From assembly GCF_000020145.1 (NCBI RefSeq), contig NC_010644.1, positions 1,240,001 to 1,304,000 of the forward strand: a stretch of DNA of 64,000 nt, in the 5' to 3' direction. Of the stretch, positions 25,092-32,410 are shown one piece after another. The notes under the pieces are model-generated. The model was not told where the DNA came from. It saw only the letters and a program-made list of their open reading frames with translations, and ran no database searches. Numbering within the stretch: the stretch's first letter is position 1; each line of letters opens with the position of its first letter. The DNA comes from Elusimicrobium minutum Pei191. Lineage in GTDB: Bacteria > Elusimicrobiota > Elusimicrobia > Elusimicrobiales > Elusimicrobiaceae. A program made the translations under genes and the position numbers.

Positions 25092-27188
25092 TTAAAGCAA
25101 TACTTTGCGTGACAAGCGGACTTTGCCGTTGTTGTCAATTTCCACAACTTTAACTTCAACAATATCGCCCATTTTAAGGACATCTTCAACCTTATTAATG
25201 CGTTTTTTGTCGATTTCAGAGATGTGGAGCAAGCCGTCTTTACCGGGAATAAGCTCAACAAAAGCGCCAAAAGGCTGTATTGAAACTACTTTGCCTTTGT
25301 AGATTTTGTTAAGTTCAACTTCCGCGGTTAAAAGTTCGATTTCGGCCTTAGCCATGGCAAGTTTATCACCGTTGACCGCGGCTATCTGCACAACGCCGTC
25401 GTCATTAATATCAATTTTTGTATCCGTTGTCTCGGTAATTCTTTTGATATTTTTACCGCCGGGGCCTATTAAGGCGCCTATTTTATCTTGAGGAATCCTC
25501 ATTGTATAAATGACGGGAGCGAATTTGGAAACGTCTTTCCTGGGTTCAGGTAACACGCTGTCCATATGGTCCATAATATGCATTCTGCCTTTTGTGGCCT
25601 GCGCTACGGCTTCTTTTAATATTTCTATAGAAATACCGCCCGCTAATTTAACGTCCATCTGGAAAGCGGTTATACCGTTGCGTGAACCGGTAAGCTTAAA
25701 GTCCATATCTCCGAGGTGGTCTTCAAGGCCCATAATATCGGAAAGAACCGCGTATTTATCGCCTTCTTTAATAAGACCCATGGCAATGCCCGAGCACGCG
25801 GCTTTCATGGGAACGCCTGCGTCAAATAAGGATAAAGAACCGCCGCAAACGCTTGCCATTGAGCTTGAACCGTTTGATTCCATAATGTCGGATACAACCC
25901 TTATTGTGTAAGGAAATTTATCCGCGTCCGGAATTAAAGGTAAAAGTGCTCTTCTCGCAAGTTCGCCGTGGCCGATTTCACGTCTGCCGGGGGCTCTGTC
26001 AGGTTTACATTCGCCAGTGGAAAAACCGGGGAAGTTATAGTGAAGCATAAATGTTTCATCATAGCTTTCTTCTAAGCTTTCAACAAGCTGGGCGTCGCCC
26101 GATGTGCCTAATGTGGTAACCACTAAGCCCTGTGTCTGGCCTCTTGTAAATAAAGCCGAACCGTGCGCTCTGGGAAGTAAACCGGTGATGCTGTTAAGCT
26201 GTCTGATTTCGTCGGTCTTTCTGCCATCGACGCGAACACCTTTTTCAAGCACGAGTTTGCGGGATTCTTCATAAGAAAGATTTTCCATCGTAATACCCGC
26301 GAAGGTGGAAGCGTTATCGCCGTGGGCTTCTTTAATTTCTTCCGCGAAAGCGGCTTTAAGCTCGGCTATTTTAACGTCTCTTGTCTGCTTGTCGTAAAAA
26401 GCGTTTAAAATATTTGCGACTTCAGCTCTGTATTTATTGTTACCCAAATCAACTACATCCTGGGGAACAGTTTCCGCCTGGAAGCTGAATTTCTCTTTAC
26501 CGGCTTTTTCTTTAAGTTCAAGCTGCGCTTTGCATAAAATATCAATAGCGGGTTTGGCTGTTTCTAAAGCTTTAATAACGTCTTCTTCGGAAACTTCTTT
26601 AGCGCCGCCTTCAACCATAAGCATGCCTTCTAAAGAACCTGATATGATAAGGTCCATATCACATGATTTTTGTTCTTCTAAGGTAGGGTTGACGATAAAA
26701 TTGCCGTTAAGTCTGCCGATTCTTACCGCGGCAACAGGCGTTGTGAACGGAATAGAAGAGATAATCAAAGCCGTTGACGATGCCATTACGGCAAGAACTT
26801 CTGTATCATAAACACCATCGGCCGATAATACCATAGCGGTAACATTTGTTTCGCAGGTATAGCCTGAAGGGAACAAAGGTCTTAAAGAACGGTCAATGAT
26901 GCGGCTTGCCAAGGTTTCTTTTTTGCTGGCTCTTGATTCTCTTTTGAAAAAACCGCCGGGGATTTTACCCGCGGCGTATGTTCTTTCTTTATAATTAACG
27001 GTTAAAGGAACAAAGTCGGAAATTCCGGGTTTTTGCACTTTATCTGAAACTGCTGTGGCAAGCACCATTGTATCACCCATGCGGGCTATTACGCTGCCGT
27101 CTGCCTGTTTTGCTACCCAGCCCGTTTCCAGTGATAGAGTTTTATCTCCCACTATGACGTCTTGGGTTGTTTTATTTATATTAGACAT
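25092..27188 (-). CDS. pnp: polyribonucleotide nucleotidyltransferase (PNPase)
   Basis: A 3'-to-5' phosphorolytic exoribonuclease of 698 residues. Domains in order: first RNase PH-like domain (about 10-220), linking helical domain, second RNase PH-like domain (about 310-545, with FTRGQTQGLVVTTLGT and the catalytic region LEDHLGDMDFKLTGS), KH domain (GALIGPGGKNIKRITETT, about 560-620), and S1 domain (YKGKVVSIQPFGAFVELIPGKDGLLHISE, about 625-695). Length is typical. It is 6 nt downstream of rpsO, the classical rpsO-pnp operon. Confidence 0.98.
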   Translation of the reverse strand: MSNINKTTQDVIVGDKTLSLETGWVAKQADGSVIARMGDTMVLATAVSDKVQKPGISDFVPLTVNYKERTYAAGKIPGGFFKRESRASKKETLASRIIDRSLRPLFPSGYTCETNVTAMVLSADGVYDTEVLAVMASSTALIISSIPFTTPVAAVRIGRLNGNFIVNPTLEEQKSCDMDLIISGSLEGMLMVEGGAKEVSEEDVIKALETAKPAIDILCKAQLELKEKAGKEKFSFQAETVPQDVVDLGNNKYRAEVANILNAFYDKQTRDVKIAELKAAFAEEIKEAHGDNASTFAGITMENLSYEESRKLVLEKGVRVDGRKTDEIRQLNSITGLLPRAHGSALFTRGQTQGLVVTTLGTSGDAQLVESLEESYDETFMLHYNFPGFSTGECKPDRAPGRREIGHGELARRALLPLIPDADKFPYTIRVVSDIMESNGSSSMASVCGGSLSLFDAGVPMKAACSGIAMGLIKEGDKYAVLSDIMGLEDHLGDMDFKLTGSRNGITAFQMDVKLAGGISIEILKEAVAQATKGRMHIMDHMDSVLPEPRKDVSKFAPVIYTMRIPQDKIGALIGPGGKNIKRITETTDTKIDINDDGVVQIAAVNGDKLAMAKAEIELLTAEVELNKIYKGKVVSIQPFGAFVELIPGKDGLLHISEIDKKRINKVEDVLKMGDIVEVKVVEIDNNGKVRLSRKVLL

Positions 27189-27194
27189 TATTTA

Positions 27195-27464
27195 TTATTT
27201 CCTTAAGTTAAGTTCTTTTGTAACTTGGGTATATTTGGCGAAATCTTTTTTCTTCAAATAAGAAAGAAGTCTTTTTCTTTGGCCTACTAATTTGGTAAGA
27301 CCTCTTTCCCCGGCAAAGTCTTTCGGGTTTGCTTTGAGGTGTCCGGAAAGATATTTGATTCTTTCTGTAATGAGCGCTACTTGTACGGCCGGGCTGCCGG
27401 TGTCTGCGGCTGAAGCCTGGAATTTGCCCATAATTTCTTTTCTGTCATTTACTGATAATACCAT
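27195..27464 (-). CDS. rpsO: ribosomal protein S15
   Basis: Small-subunit protein of 89 residues that binds the 16S rRNA central domain. It carries the conserved TGSPAVQVALITERI and GLTKLVGQRKRLLSYLKKKD segments, the second being the H-x-x-D/S-x-x-S-R-R-x-L equivalent. Preceded by a long structured leader; in many bacteria S15 represses its own translation by binding such a leader. Followed by pnp after 6 nt. Confidence 0.98.
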   Translation of the reverse strand: MVLSVNDRKEIMGKFQASAADTGSPAVQVALITERIKYLSGHLKANPKDFAGERGLTKLVGQRKRLLSYLKKKDFAKYTQVTKELNLRK

Positions 27465-27595
27465 TGTTTTTCACTCTTAGGTTGACGACTGGTAGACCGA
27501 GTTTTCCCCGCTTACTTCATACTCCCAAACGGAAAACCAAGCCTAAGTCCAACCTTCTCCTTTTTTAATCTTTTATTTACTGCTTCCATATTATA
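27465..27595 (-). promoter_or_regulatory. rpsO-pnp promoter and structured leader (candidate S15 autoregulatory element)
   Basis: A -10 box TATAAT lies at 27595-27590 on the minus strand, giving a leader of about 115 nt. The leader folds into one long imperfect hairpin: GGTTG (27554-27550) with CAACC (27484-27480), GACT with AGTC, TAGGC with GTCTA, and GGTTTTCC with GGAAAACT around a ~22-nt apical loop. A competing pairing, CTTAGG (27547-27542) with CCTAAG (27481-27476), uses part of the CAACC strand and would sit next to the ribosome-binding region. This is the arrangement expected of a translational switch, but it is unlike the S15 leaders I can recall in detail. Confidence 0.55.
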
Positions 27596-27599
27596 CAAA

Positions 27600-28139
27600 T
27601 TATTTATTGGCCTTAGCGGCGGACTTCATTGCCTTTCGCTTTAAACTTCCGGCATCTTTTGTTTTTTTCTCCTTCAGGTTTTCCCAGGGCGTTTTTGTGT
27701 TTTTACCGGCCAAAATATCATCTACTTCTTTTGAAATAAGTTCTTTTTTATTTTTTTCCTGCTCATTAAGAGCTTCTGCCCACGATTTAAGCTTTTCCTG
27801 CTGCCTTTCTATTTGCAGGCGCTGGGCTTTTATTTTTTTATCGTGCTGCGCGGACATAAACTTATTAAGCTCGGCCTTAACAGCGGGTTTTTCTTTAGCA
27901 GAGGCGGTTTTATATTTTTCTTTTAAAGTTTCTATTTCTTTTTCCGCCTTATCTTTTTCTTTTCTGGATTGGGAAAAAGCGCCCATGTCAAAAGCGTCCG
28001 TAGGCGTTTTAATATCTTTGCCTGCTTCTTTGCAGGTTGTACAGTTTTCGGTTTTAGATTCTTCACAAACGCCGTCGCATGCGCAAAAAACAGGCAAAGC
28101 TAAAAACGTAAAAATAAAAACAGTTAAAAGTTTTTTCAT
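27600..28139 (-). CDS. exported coiled-coil protein of unknown function
   Basis: A 179-residue protein with a signal peptide (MKKLLTVFIFTFLALPVFCA). The mature start is cysteine-rich (CDGVCEESKTENCTTCKEA), followed by a long charged helical region (about 60-140, Lys/Glu/Gln rich, heptad-like) likely to form a coiled coil, and a basic tail. The cysteine after FCA could be lipidated, but the lipobox is poor. No family recognised. Starts 1 nt after the ComB-QueC stop, so it is probably the last gene of the rlmN-lipoprotein-queC string. Confidence 0.75.
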   Translation of the reverse strand: MKKLLTVFIFTFLALPVFCACDGVCEESKTENCTTCKEAGKDIKTPTDAFDMGAFSQSRKEKDKAEKEIETLKEKYKTASAKEKPAVKAELNKFMSAQHDKKIKAQRLQIERQQEKLKSWAEALNEQEKNKKELISKEVDDILAGKNTKTPWENLKEKKTKDAGSLKRKAMKSAAKANK

Positions 28140-28140
28140 A

Positions 28141-29595
28141 TTAATACTCCTCTCTTTCACCGGCGTCTTCAAAACCTTTGCGCCTTAATTTGCAAGATTC
28201 GCAAACTCCGCAAGGTTTTTCACCGCCGTTATAACAGGTCCAAGTCTGTTCCAAAGGAGCGCCAAGTTTGCGCCCCAATTTTACTATTTCGGCTTTATTA
28301 AGCTTTATAATAGGGGTTAAAATTTCAAATTTTTTACCAAGCCTGGTCCCCACTCTTACAGCTTCCGAAAGCGGTTTATAAAACTGCGGCGTACAGTCGG
28401 GATAGCCGGAATAATCAACCGCGTTAGGGCCTAAAACAACAGCTTCCGCACCGATACTGTCCGCCCATGAAGCGCCTAAAGAAACAAAAATCAAATTACG
28501 AGCCGGAACATATGTGGAAGGAATGCTTTTGCCTATTTGCTCCATAGGTGTAGCGGGTATTTCCGCGCCGCCTACCAAAGAAGTGGCCTCAGCAAGCCAA
28601 GGCAAATTAATTTCAATATGCTTGTGAGTAACGCCCGCCTGTTTGGCAAGACGTTGGGCTACCTCAATTTCCTTTAAATGTTTTTGCCCGTAAGCAACAC
28701 TTAAAGCATAACATTCATAACCTTCTTTTAACGCCCAATATAAGCAAACTGTTGAATCCAACCCGCCTGAAAAAAGAACAACGGCTTTCTTTTTAGAAGT
28801 TTTATTTTCTTCAACTTTAGCCGGTATTTCCCGTCTTTGAGTTATAGAAGGCATAACGGAAGAATCTATATTATTATTTACTGCTTTCATTCCCGATTCT
28901 TCTTCCCTTTTTAAAACTTTTTCTTTATTAAAAGGAGTACAGACAACCCCGTAACCGCCCATAATCTTTATAATCGGTATAACGGGAATGGAATTAACCG
29001 TAAGACAAAGCGCGGCGTCTTTAACAGCGGTTTTAGGGCCGTTTTTAATAAAATCCTCATACCTCGCGGTATTTTTTATTGTTTGGATATCCTGCTCGGT
29101 ATTTCCAAGGCCGGAAAACATTTGCATATAACTTTCCGCGCAGACGGCGTCCTCAATATCGCTGGAATGCCCGAACAGATTGGAAGGAACTATCAGAAGA
29201 TCTTCTTTTAAAGATTTTAAATAACTTGAAAGCGTGTAAATATTGCAATAACCGCCCATAAAAATTTCTTTAGCGTTTTCCAAAGACATAACCGCGGGAG
29301 TTCCAGCCGTAGTAACTATAGCACCCGGTTTTTTAGGGTTGCTTTTGCCTGCTAAAAAAGGCGAGTTGTCTTCTTTATTTACCCCTTCAATAATAAGTTC
29401 CGAAAAAAGTTCAACTTCGCTTCGCGTGTTTTTATAATGGGCCGCCAAATCTTTATCCCCGTAAACTCTTATATCCTCTTTCCCCCTGTTTACAAGAGCG
29501 CAAACGGTTGTGGAACTTCTTAAAACGTCTATAACAAGCGCGTTGCCTTCCCAATTTTCGCAGTCAAAAACTGAATTCGCGACTACAATATTCAT
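28141..29595 (-). CDS. queC: ComB (2-phosphosulfolactate phosphatase)-like domain fused to QueC (7-cyano-7-deazaguanine synthase)
   Basis: A single 484-residue reading frame with two enzyme domains. Residues about 1-225 look like the ComB family (NALVIDVLRSSTTVCALVNRG, GAIVTTAGTPAVMS, IVPSNLFGHSSDIEDAVCAE). After a polar linker (about 226-267), residues 268-484 are QueC: PP-loop LFSGGLDSTVCLYWAL, YGQKHLKEIEVA, and zinc cysteines C454, C462, C465 and C468. QueC makes preQ0 for queuosine. What the ComB part does here is unknown; coenzyme M or sulfolactate metabolism is not otherwise visible. Start overlaps the preceding lipoprotein gene by ATGA. Confidence 0.88.
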   Translation of the reverse strand: MNIVVANSVFDCENWEGNALVIDVLRSSTTVCALVNRGKEDIRVYGDKDLAAHYKNTRSEVELFSELIIEGVNKEDNSPFLAGKSNPKKPGAIVTTAGTPAVMSLENAKEIFMGGYCNIYTLSSYLKSLKEDLLIVPSNLFGHSSDIEDAVCAESYMQMFSGLGNTEQDIQTIKNTARYEDFIKNGPKTAVKDAALCLTVNSIPVIPIIKIMGGYGVVCTPFNKEKVLKREEESGMKAVNNNIDSSVMPSITQRREIPAKVEENKTSKKKAVVLFSGGLDSTVCLYWALKEGYECYALSVAYGQKHLKEIEVAQRLAKQAGVTHKHIEINLPWLAEATSLVGGAEIPATPMEQIGKSIPSTYVPARNLIFVSLGASWADSIGAEAVVLGPNAVDYSGYPDCTPQFYKPLSEAVRVGTRLGKKFEILTPIIKLNKAEIVKLGRKLGAPLEQTWTCYNGGEKPCGVCESCKLRRKGFEDAGEREEY

Positions 29596-30029
29596 TCTTG
29601 CAACACTCCCATAATTTTATATTCATCAATAGCTTGTTTATCCTGCTCGCTTAAATTATCAACATATTTAATGGCGTACCCCACAAGCACAACAGTTCCC
29701 TTTCCTTCTTCGGGCGACTGGCCTATATAAATCCCGTCGGCCCCTTTGTGCGCCGCATATTTTGTTAATGTGTGAAGAGCGTCTTTTAAATCATCTCTTT
29801 TTTGCACAACGCCTTTTATTCTGGCTACCCCAAGGTTTCCGTAAGGACGTTTAATTTCACTTTGGTCGGCGTAAATATCTATTTTGCCTTTATTAGGTTC
29901 AAACATAGGGCCTATTTGTATCCAGTCTGGCTCGCTTACAAAAATACCCATGCATCCCATTATAAAAAGAATAAGTATTAAAGTTATAATTTTCTTTAAA
30001 ACCAAAACGGAAATTAAAAATTTTTTCAT
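29592..30029 (-). CDS. small lipoprotein, function unknown
   Basis: A 145-residue protein. The N-terminus (MKKFLISVLVLKKIITLILI...) ends in a lipobox FIMGC around residue 26. The mature domain contains YGNLGVARIKGVVQKRDDLKDA and AAHKGADGIYIGQSP, reminiscent of small envelope proteins with a heavy-metal-binding/YbjQ-like or DUF4156-like fold, but I cannot assign it. Start at 30029 follows the rlmN stop by 1 nt; a longer start inside rlmN is rejected because it hides the signal peptide. Confidence 0.72.
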   Translation of the reverse strand: MKKFLISVLVLKKIITLILILFIMGCMGIFVSEPDWIQIGPMFEPNKGKIDIYADQSEIKRPYGNLGVARIKGVVQKRDDLKDALHTLTKYAAHKGADGIYIGQSPEEGKGTVVLVGYAIKYVDNLSEQDKQAIDEYKIMGVLQE

Positions 30030-30030
30030 T

Positions 30031-31062
30031 TTATTTCTCCTTACTTTCCTTAACCGCAAGCTGGCCGCAGGCGGCAAGAATGTCATTACCTAAACTTTTG
30101 CGTATTGTTACGCTTATGTGAAGGCCCTGCAATCCTTTGGCAAAAAGTTTAACCTGTTTTTCGGAAGTGGTTTTCCCCTTGCCCATATTACAGGCTATTA
30201 AATTAACGTGCAAAAGATAATTATCTTTTACGCCGCTTATCCATTTACCGAGCAGCCTGATATGTTCGGGCCTGTCATTAACGCCCTCAACTACCGTGTA
30301 TTCTATAAAAACCTGCCTGCCGGTCATGGCAATATATTCCGTTAAAGCTTTTTGAAGCGTTTCTAAATTAAACTTGCGGTTTAAAGGAACGATTTTATTT
30401 CTTTCATCATCATCCGCGCTGTGAAGCGAAAGCGCCAAATTAACCTGCGGCAAATCAACCGCCAGGTTGTGAAATTTATCCGCCACGCCGGAGGTGGAAA
30501 TTGAAATATGCCTCATGCCTATGCCAAGCCTGTCGGGGTTGGATATTTCTTTTACGGCTTTAACAGTGTTTAGATAGTTAAAAAGCGGCTCTCCCATGCC
30601 CATAAAAACAACATTGTTAATACGCTGGGCAAGTTTTTCCTGCTTAATATAACTTAACCAAAATAAAACCTGGTCAGAGATTTCCTCGTCCGTTAAATCA
30701 CGCTTAAATCTCATTTTACCGGTGGAGCAAAAACTGCATCCCACCGGACAGCCTACCTGCGTGGAAACGCACACTGTCCAAACATCACCCATGCGCATAA
30801 GCACGGTTTCTATTTTAAGGCCATCTTCTAATTTTAACAAGGCTTTTGCCGTGCGGTCTTTATCGGAAAATTGCATTTTTGCCGCGGTAAAAGAAAGAAT
30901 ATTAAAATTATCTTTTAATTTATTTTTTAAATCTGCGGGGAGAGCTACGGCCTTGTTCCAATCGGTAATACCGTTTTTGTAAACAGCGTCTTTAACCTGC
31001 GCTATACGATAAGCGGGAAATCCATTCTCTTTTATAAAGTCTTTTATCTTTTCAAAATTCAT
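30031..31062 (-). CDS. rlmN: 23S rRNA (adenine-2503-C2)-methyltransferase RlmN
   Basis: A radical SAM methyltransferase of 343 residues acting on A2503 of 23S rRNA and on tRNA A37. Signatures: CPVGCSFCSTGKMRFKRDLT (Cx3Cx2C), VVFMGMGEPLFNY, ISTSGVADKF, LALSLHSADDDERNKIVPLNR, and near the C-terminus VTIRKSLGNDILAACGQL, which holds the catalytic methyl-accepting cysteine region. Length is normal. TAAAAT lies 6 nt upstream of the ATG with no Shine-Dalgarno. Confidence 0.97.
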   Translation of the reverse strand: MNFEKIKDFIKENGFPAYRIAQVKDAVYKNGITDWNKAVALPADLKNKLKDNFNILSFTAAKMQFSDKDRTAKALLKLEDGLKIETVLMRMGDVWTVCVSTQVGCPVGCSFCSTGKMRFKRDLTDEEISDQVLFWLSYIKQEKLAQRINNVVFMGMGEPLFNYLNTVKAVKEISNPDRLGIGMRHISISTSGVADKFHNLAVDLPQVNLALSLHSADDDERNKIVPLNRKFNLETLQKALTEYIAMTGRQVFIEYTVVEGVNDRPEHIRLLGKWISGVKDNYLLHVNLIACNMGKGKTTSEKQVKLFAKGLQGLHISVTIRKSLGNDILAACGQLAVKESKEK

Positions 31063-31094
31063 AGTTATATTTTAGCATTTTGTATAATGGTAAT
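31063..31094. promoter_or_regulatory. compact divergent promoter pair, rlmN and rnhA
   Basis: Only 32 nt separate two divergent start codons. Plus strand: TATAAT at 31083-31088, 6 nt before the rnhA ATG. Minus strand: TAAAAT at 31074-31069, 6 nt before the rlmN ATG. Transcription would start at or next to each ATG, so both mRNAs appear leaderless; the -35 regions must lie in the opposite gene's 5' end. Confidence 0.5.
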
Positions 31095-31679
31095 ATGAAA
31101 GTTATTATCAATGTTGACGGAGGCTCGCGCGGCAACCCCGGGCCGGGAGCCAGCGCTTACGTTATAAAAGACGCCAAGGGTAAAATTATTGCGCAGGAAG
31201 GCGTTTTTTTAGGTATTTGCACAAATAACGAGGCTGAGTTTAAAGCGCTTCTTTTCGCTTTTGGCGCGGCGGCTAAACTAAAAGCCACACATATACAAAT
31301 TTACGCCGATTCACAATTGCTTGTTAAACAATTTTTAGGCGAATATAAAATTAAAAGCCCAAATCTGGTGCCTATAATGGAAGAAATACGTAAAAAGGCA
31401 AAGCCGTTTTCCTCCGTGCAGATAGCGCATGTACCCCGTGAGAAAAATAAAGAAGCCGACAAGCTTGCCAATATAGCTATGGATAAAGCCACAAAACCTG
31501 TTATCCAAAAAATGAAAGCTGACGCTGAAAATTTTTACAAAACCCAAAATAAAGAAAAAATTATTAACCACTTAAGCGCAAAAACCGAGGAGGAAGAAAA
31601 GCCGCTCTCCCCCGCGTCCGCAAAAAATAAAACTTCAAAAACAAAGAAAGCAGAACCTGAACAATTAGAATTGTTTTAA
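31095..31679 (+). CDS. rnhA: ribonuclease HI-type protein
   Basis: A 194-residue RNase H-fold protein cleaving RNA in RNA-DNA hybrids. The four acidic active-site positions are visible: Asp in NVDGGSRGNPGPGA, Glu in NNEAEFKALL, Asp in YADSQLLVKQF, and Asp in KEADKLANIAMD. The RNase H domain ends at about residue 135; the remaining ~60 residues are a Lys/Glu-rich tail ending in EQLELF, which resembles a clamp-binding (QLxLF) motif. Start at 31095 is preferred over an upstream ATG at 31080 because the conserved KVIINVDGG begins there. Confidence 0.93.
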   Translation: MKVIINVDGGSRGNPGPGASAYVIKDAKGKIIAQEGVFLGICTNNEAEFKALLFAFGAAAKLKATHIQIYADSQLLVKQFLGEYKIKSPNLVPIMEEIRKKAKPFSSVQIAHVPREKNKEADKLANIAMDKATKPVIQKMKADAENFYKTQNKEKIINHLSAKTEEEEKPLSPASAKNKTSKTKKAEPEQLELF

Positions 31680-31684
31680 TCTTG

Positions 31685-31838
31685 GCAAAAGAAACCCCGG
31701 GTTTAAGCCCGAGGTTTCTTTTGTTTCAAAGCTTCACTTTGCGATTTCACTCAACAGCAACACCTCCGCAGCAACAAGGCGGAGGTGTTGTGAAATCAAT
31801 ATATTATCCATACCCCGGTTTAAGCAGGGGAAACTTCG
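31685..31838 (-). repeat. structured multi-hairpin repeat, copy 2
   Basis: Same element as at 18885-19040, inverted. Read on the minus strand: CCCC...GGGG hairpin (31830-31813), outer repeat GATTTCAC / GTGAAATC (31797-31743), inner 12-bp hairpin CAACACCTCCGC / GCGGAGGTGTTG (31790-31758), the conserved TTTGAAACAAAAGAA, and closing hairpin AAACCTCGGG / CCCGGGGTTT (31717-31692). Relative to copy 1, the inner stem has a C-to-A change paired with a G-to-T change at the opposite position, so pairing is kept. It sits between the convergent rnhA and dCMP deaminase genes. Confidence 0.8.
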
Positions 31839-31846
31839 TACTCTCA

Positions 31847-31883
31847 TAAAAAAATCCCGCGTTTTAAAACGCGGGATTTTTTT
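31847..31883. terminator. bidirectional terminator after the dCMP deaminase gene
   Basis: Palindromic stem ATCCCGCG / CGCGGGAT with central TTTTAAAA, flanked by an A run (31847-31853) and a T run (31877-31883), so it can stop transcription from either side. Confidence 0.88.
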
Positions 31884-31903
31884 AAAACAAAAACATTAAA
31901 CTT

Positions 31904-32410
31904 TTAAGCTATTTCTTCCGCCGTAAGCTGGCGACATTCTATACCGCTTTTGGCAAGAAACACGTTTCCTTCTTGGGACCTGTCATAGAGGTCTAAAAAA
32001 TAAACTCTTTCAATGCCGGCGCTTACAATAACTTTTGCGCAGTTTATGCACGGTGAAAGCGTTACGTAAACAGTAGCGCCCGCTGTGGAGATTCCGTTTT
32101 TAGCCGCAAACAAAATAGCGTTTTGTTCGGCGTGCAATTCATTATCCATAGACCACTGCCCATGCACTTTAAAGAAGTCCGGGCTTTTTAGAAATTCTTC
32201 CAAAGTCGCATATTGGGAGGAAAATTCTTTCTTATAAATTTCGGCAAAGTTATCGTCACAATGGCACTGCCCCGAAGGCACGCCGTTGTAACCTATACTT
32301 ATAACTCTGTTATCTTTAACAAGCACCGCGCCTACCTGAAGGCGGCAGCAGGTGCTTTGGGCGGCAATAAGTTTTGCCATTTCAATAAATAATTTATGTT
32401 TATTTTTCAT
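31904..32410 (-). CDS. dCMP deaminase (cytidine/deoxycytidylate deaminase family)
   Basis: A zinc-dependent deaminase of 168 residues, dCMP to dUMP in pyrimidine nucleotide synthesis. Zinc motif HAEQNAILFAAKNG and SPCINCAKVIVSAGI; the N-terminal KLIAAQSTCCRLQVGAVLVKDNRVISIGYNG and CHCDDNF segments are typical of dCMP deaminase/ComEB proteins. The start at 32410 forms a TAATG junction with the end of the creD-like gene; an upstream in-frame ATG inside that gene is rejected. Confidence 0.93.
   Translation of the reverse strand: MKNKHKLFIEMAKLIAAQSTCCRLQVGAVLVKDNRVISIGYNGVPSGQCHCDDNFAEIYKKEFSSQYATLEEFLKSPDFFKVHGQWSMDNELHAEQNAILFAAKNGISTAGATVYVTLSPCINCAKVIVSAGIERVYFLDLYDRSQEGNVFLAKSGIECRQLTAEEIA

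Noticed and set aside
27607-28188. Plus-strand 193-codon open frame, Ser/Phe rich
   Set aside because: Antisense to the Lys/Glu-rich coiled-coil gene; Ser/Phe/Leu richness is the expected complement of AAA/GAA codons.
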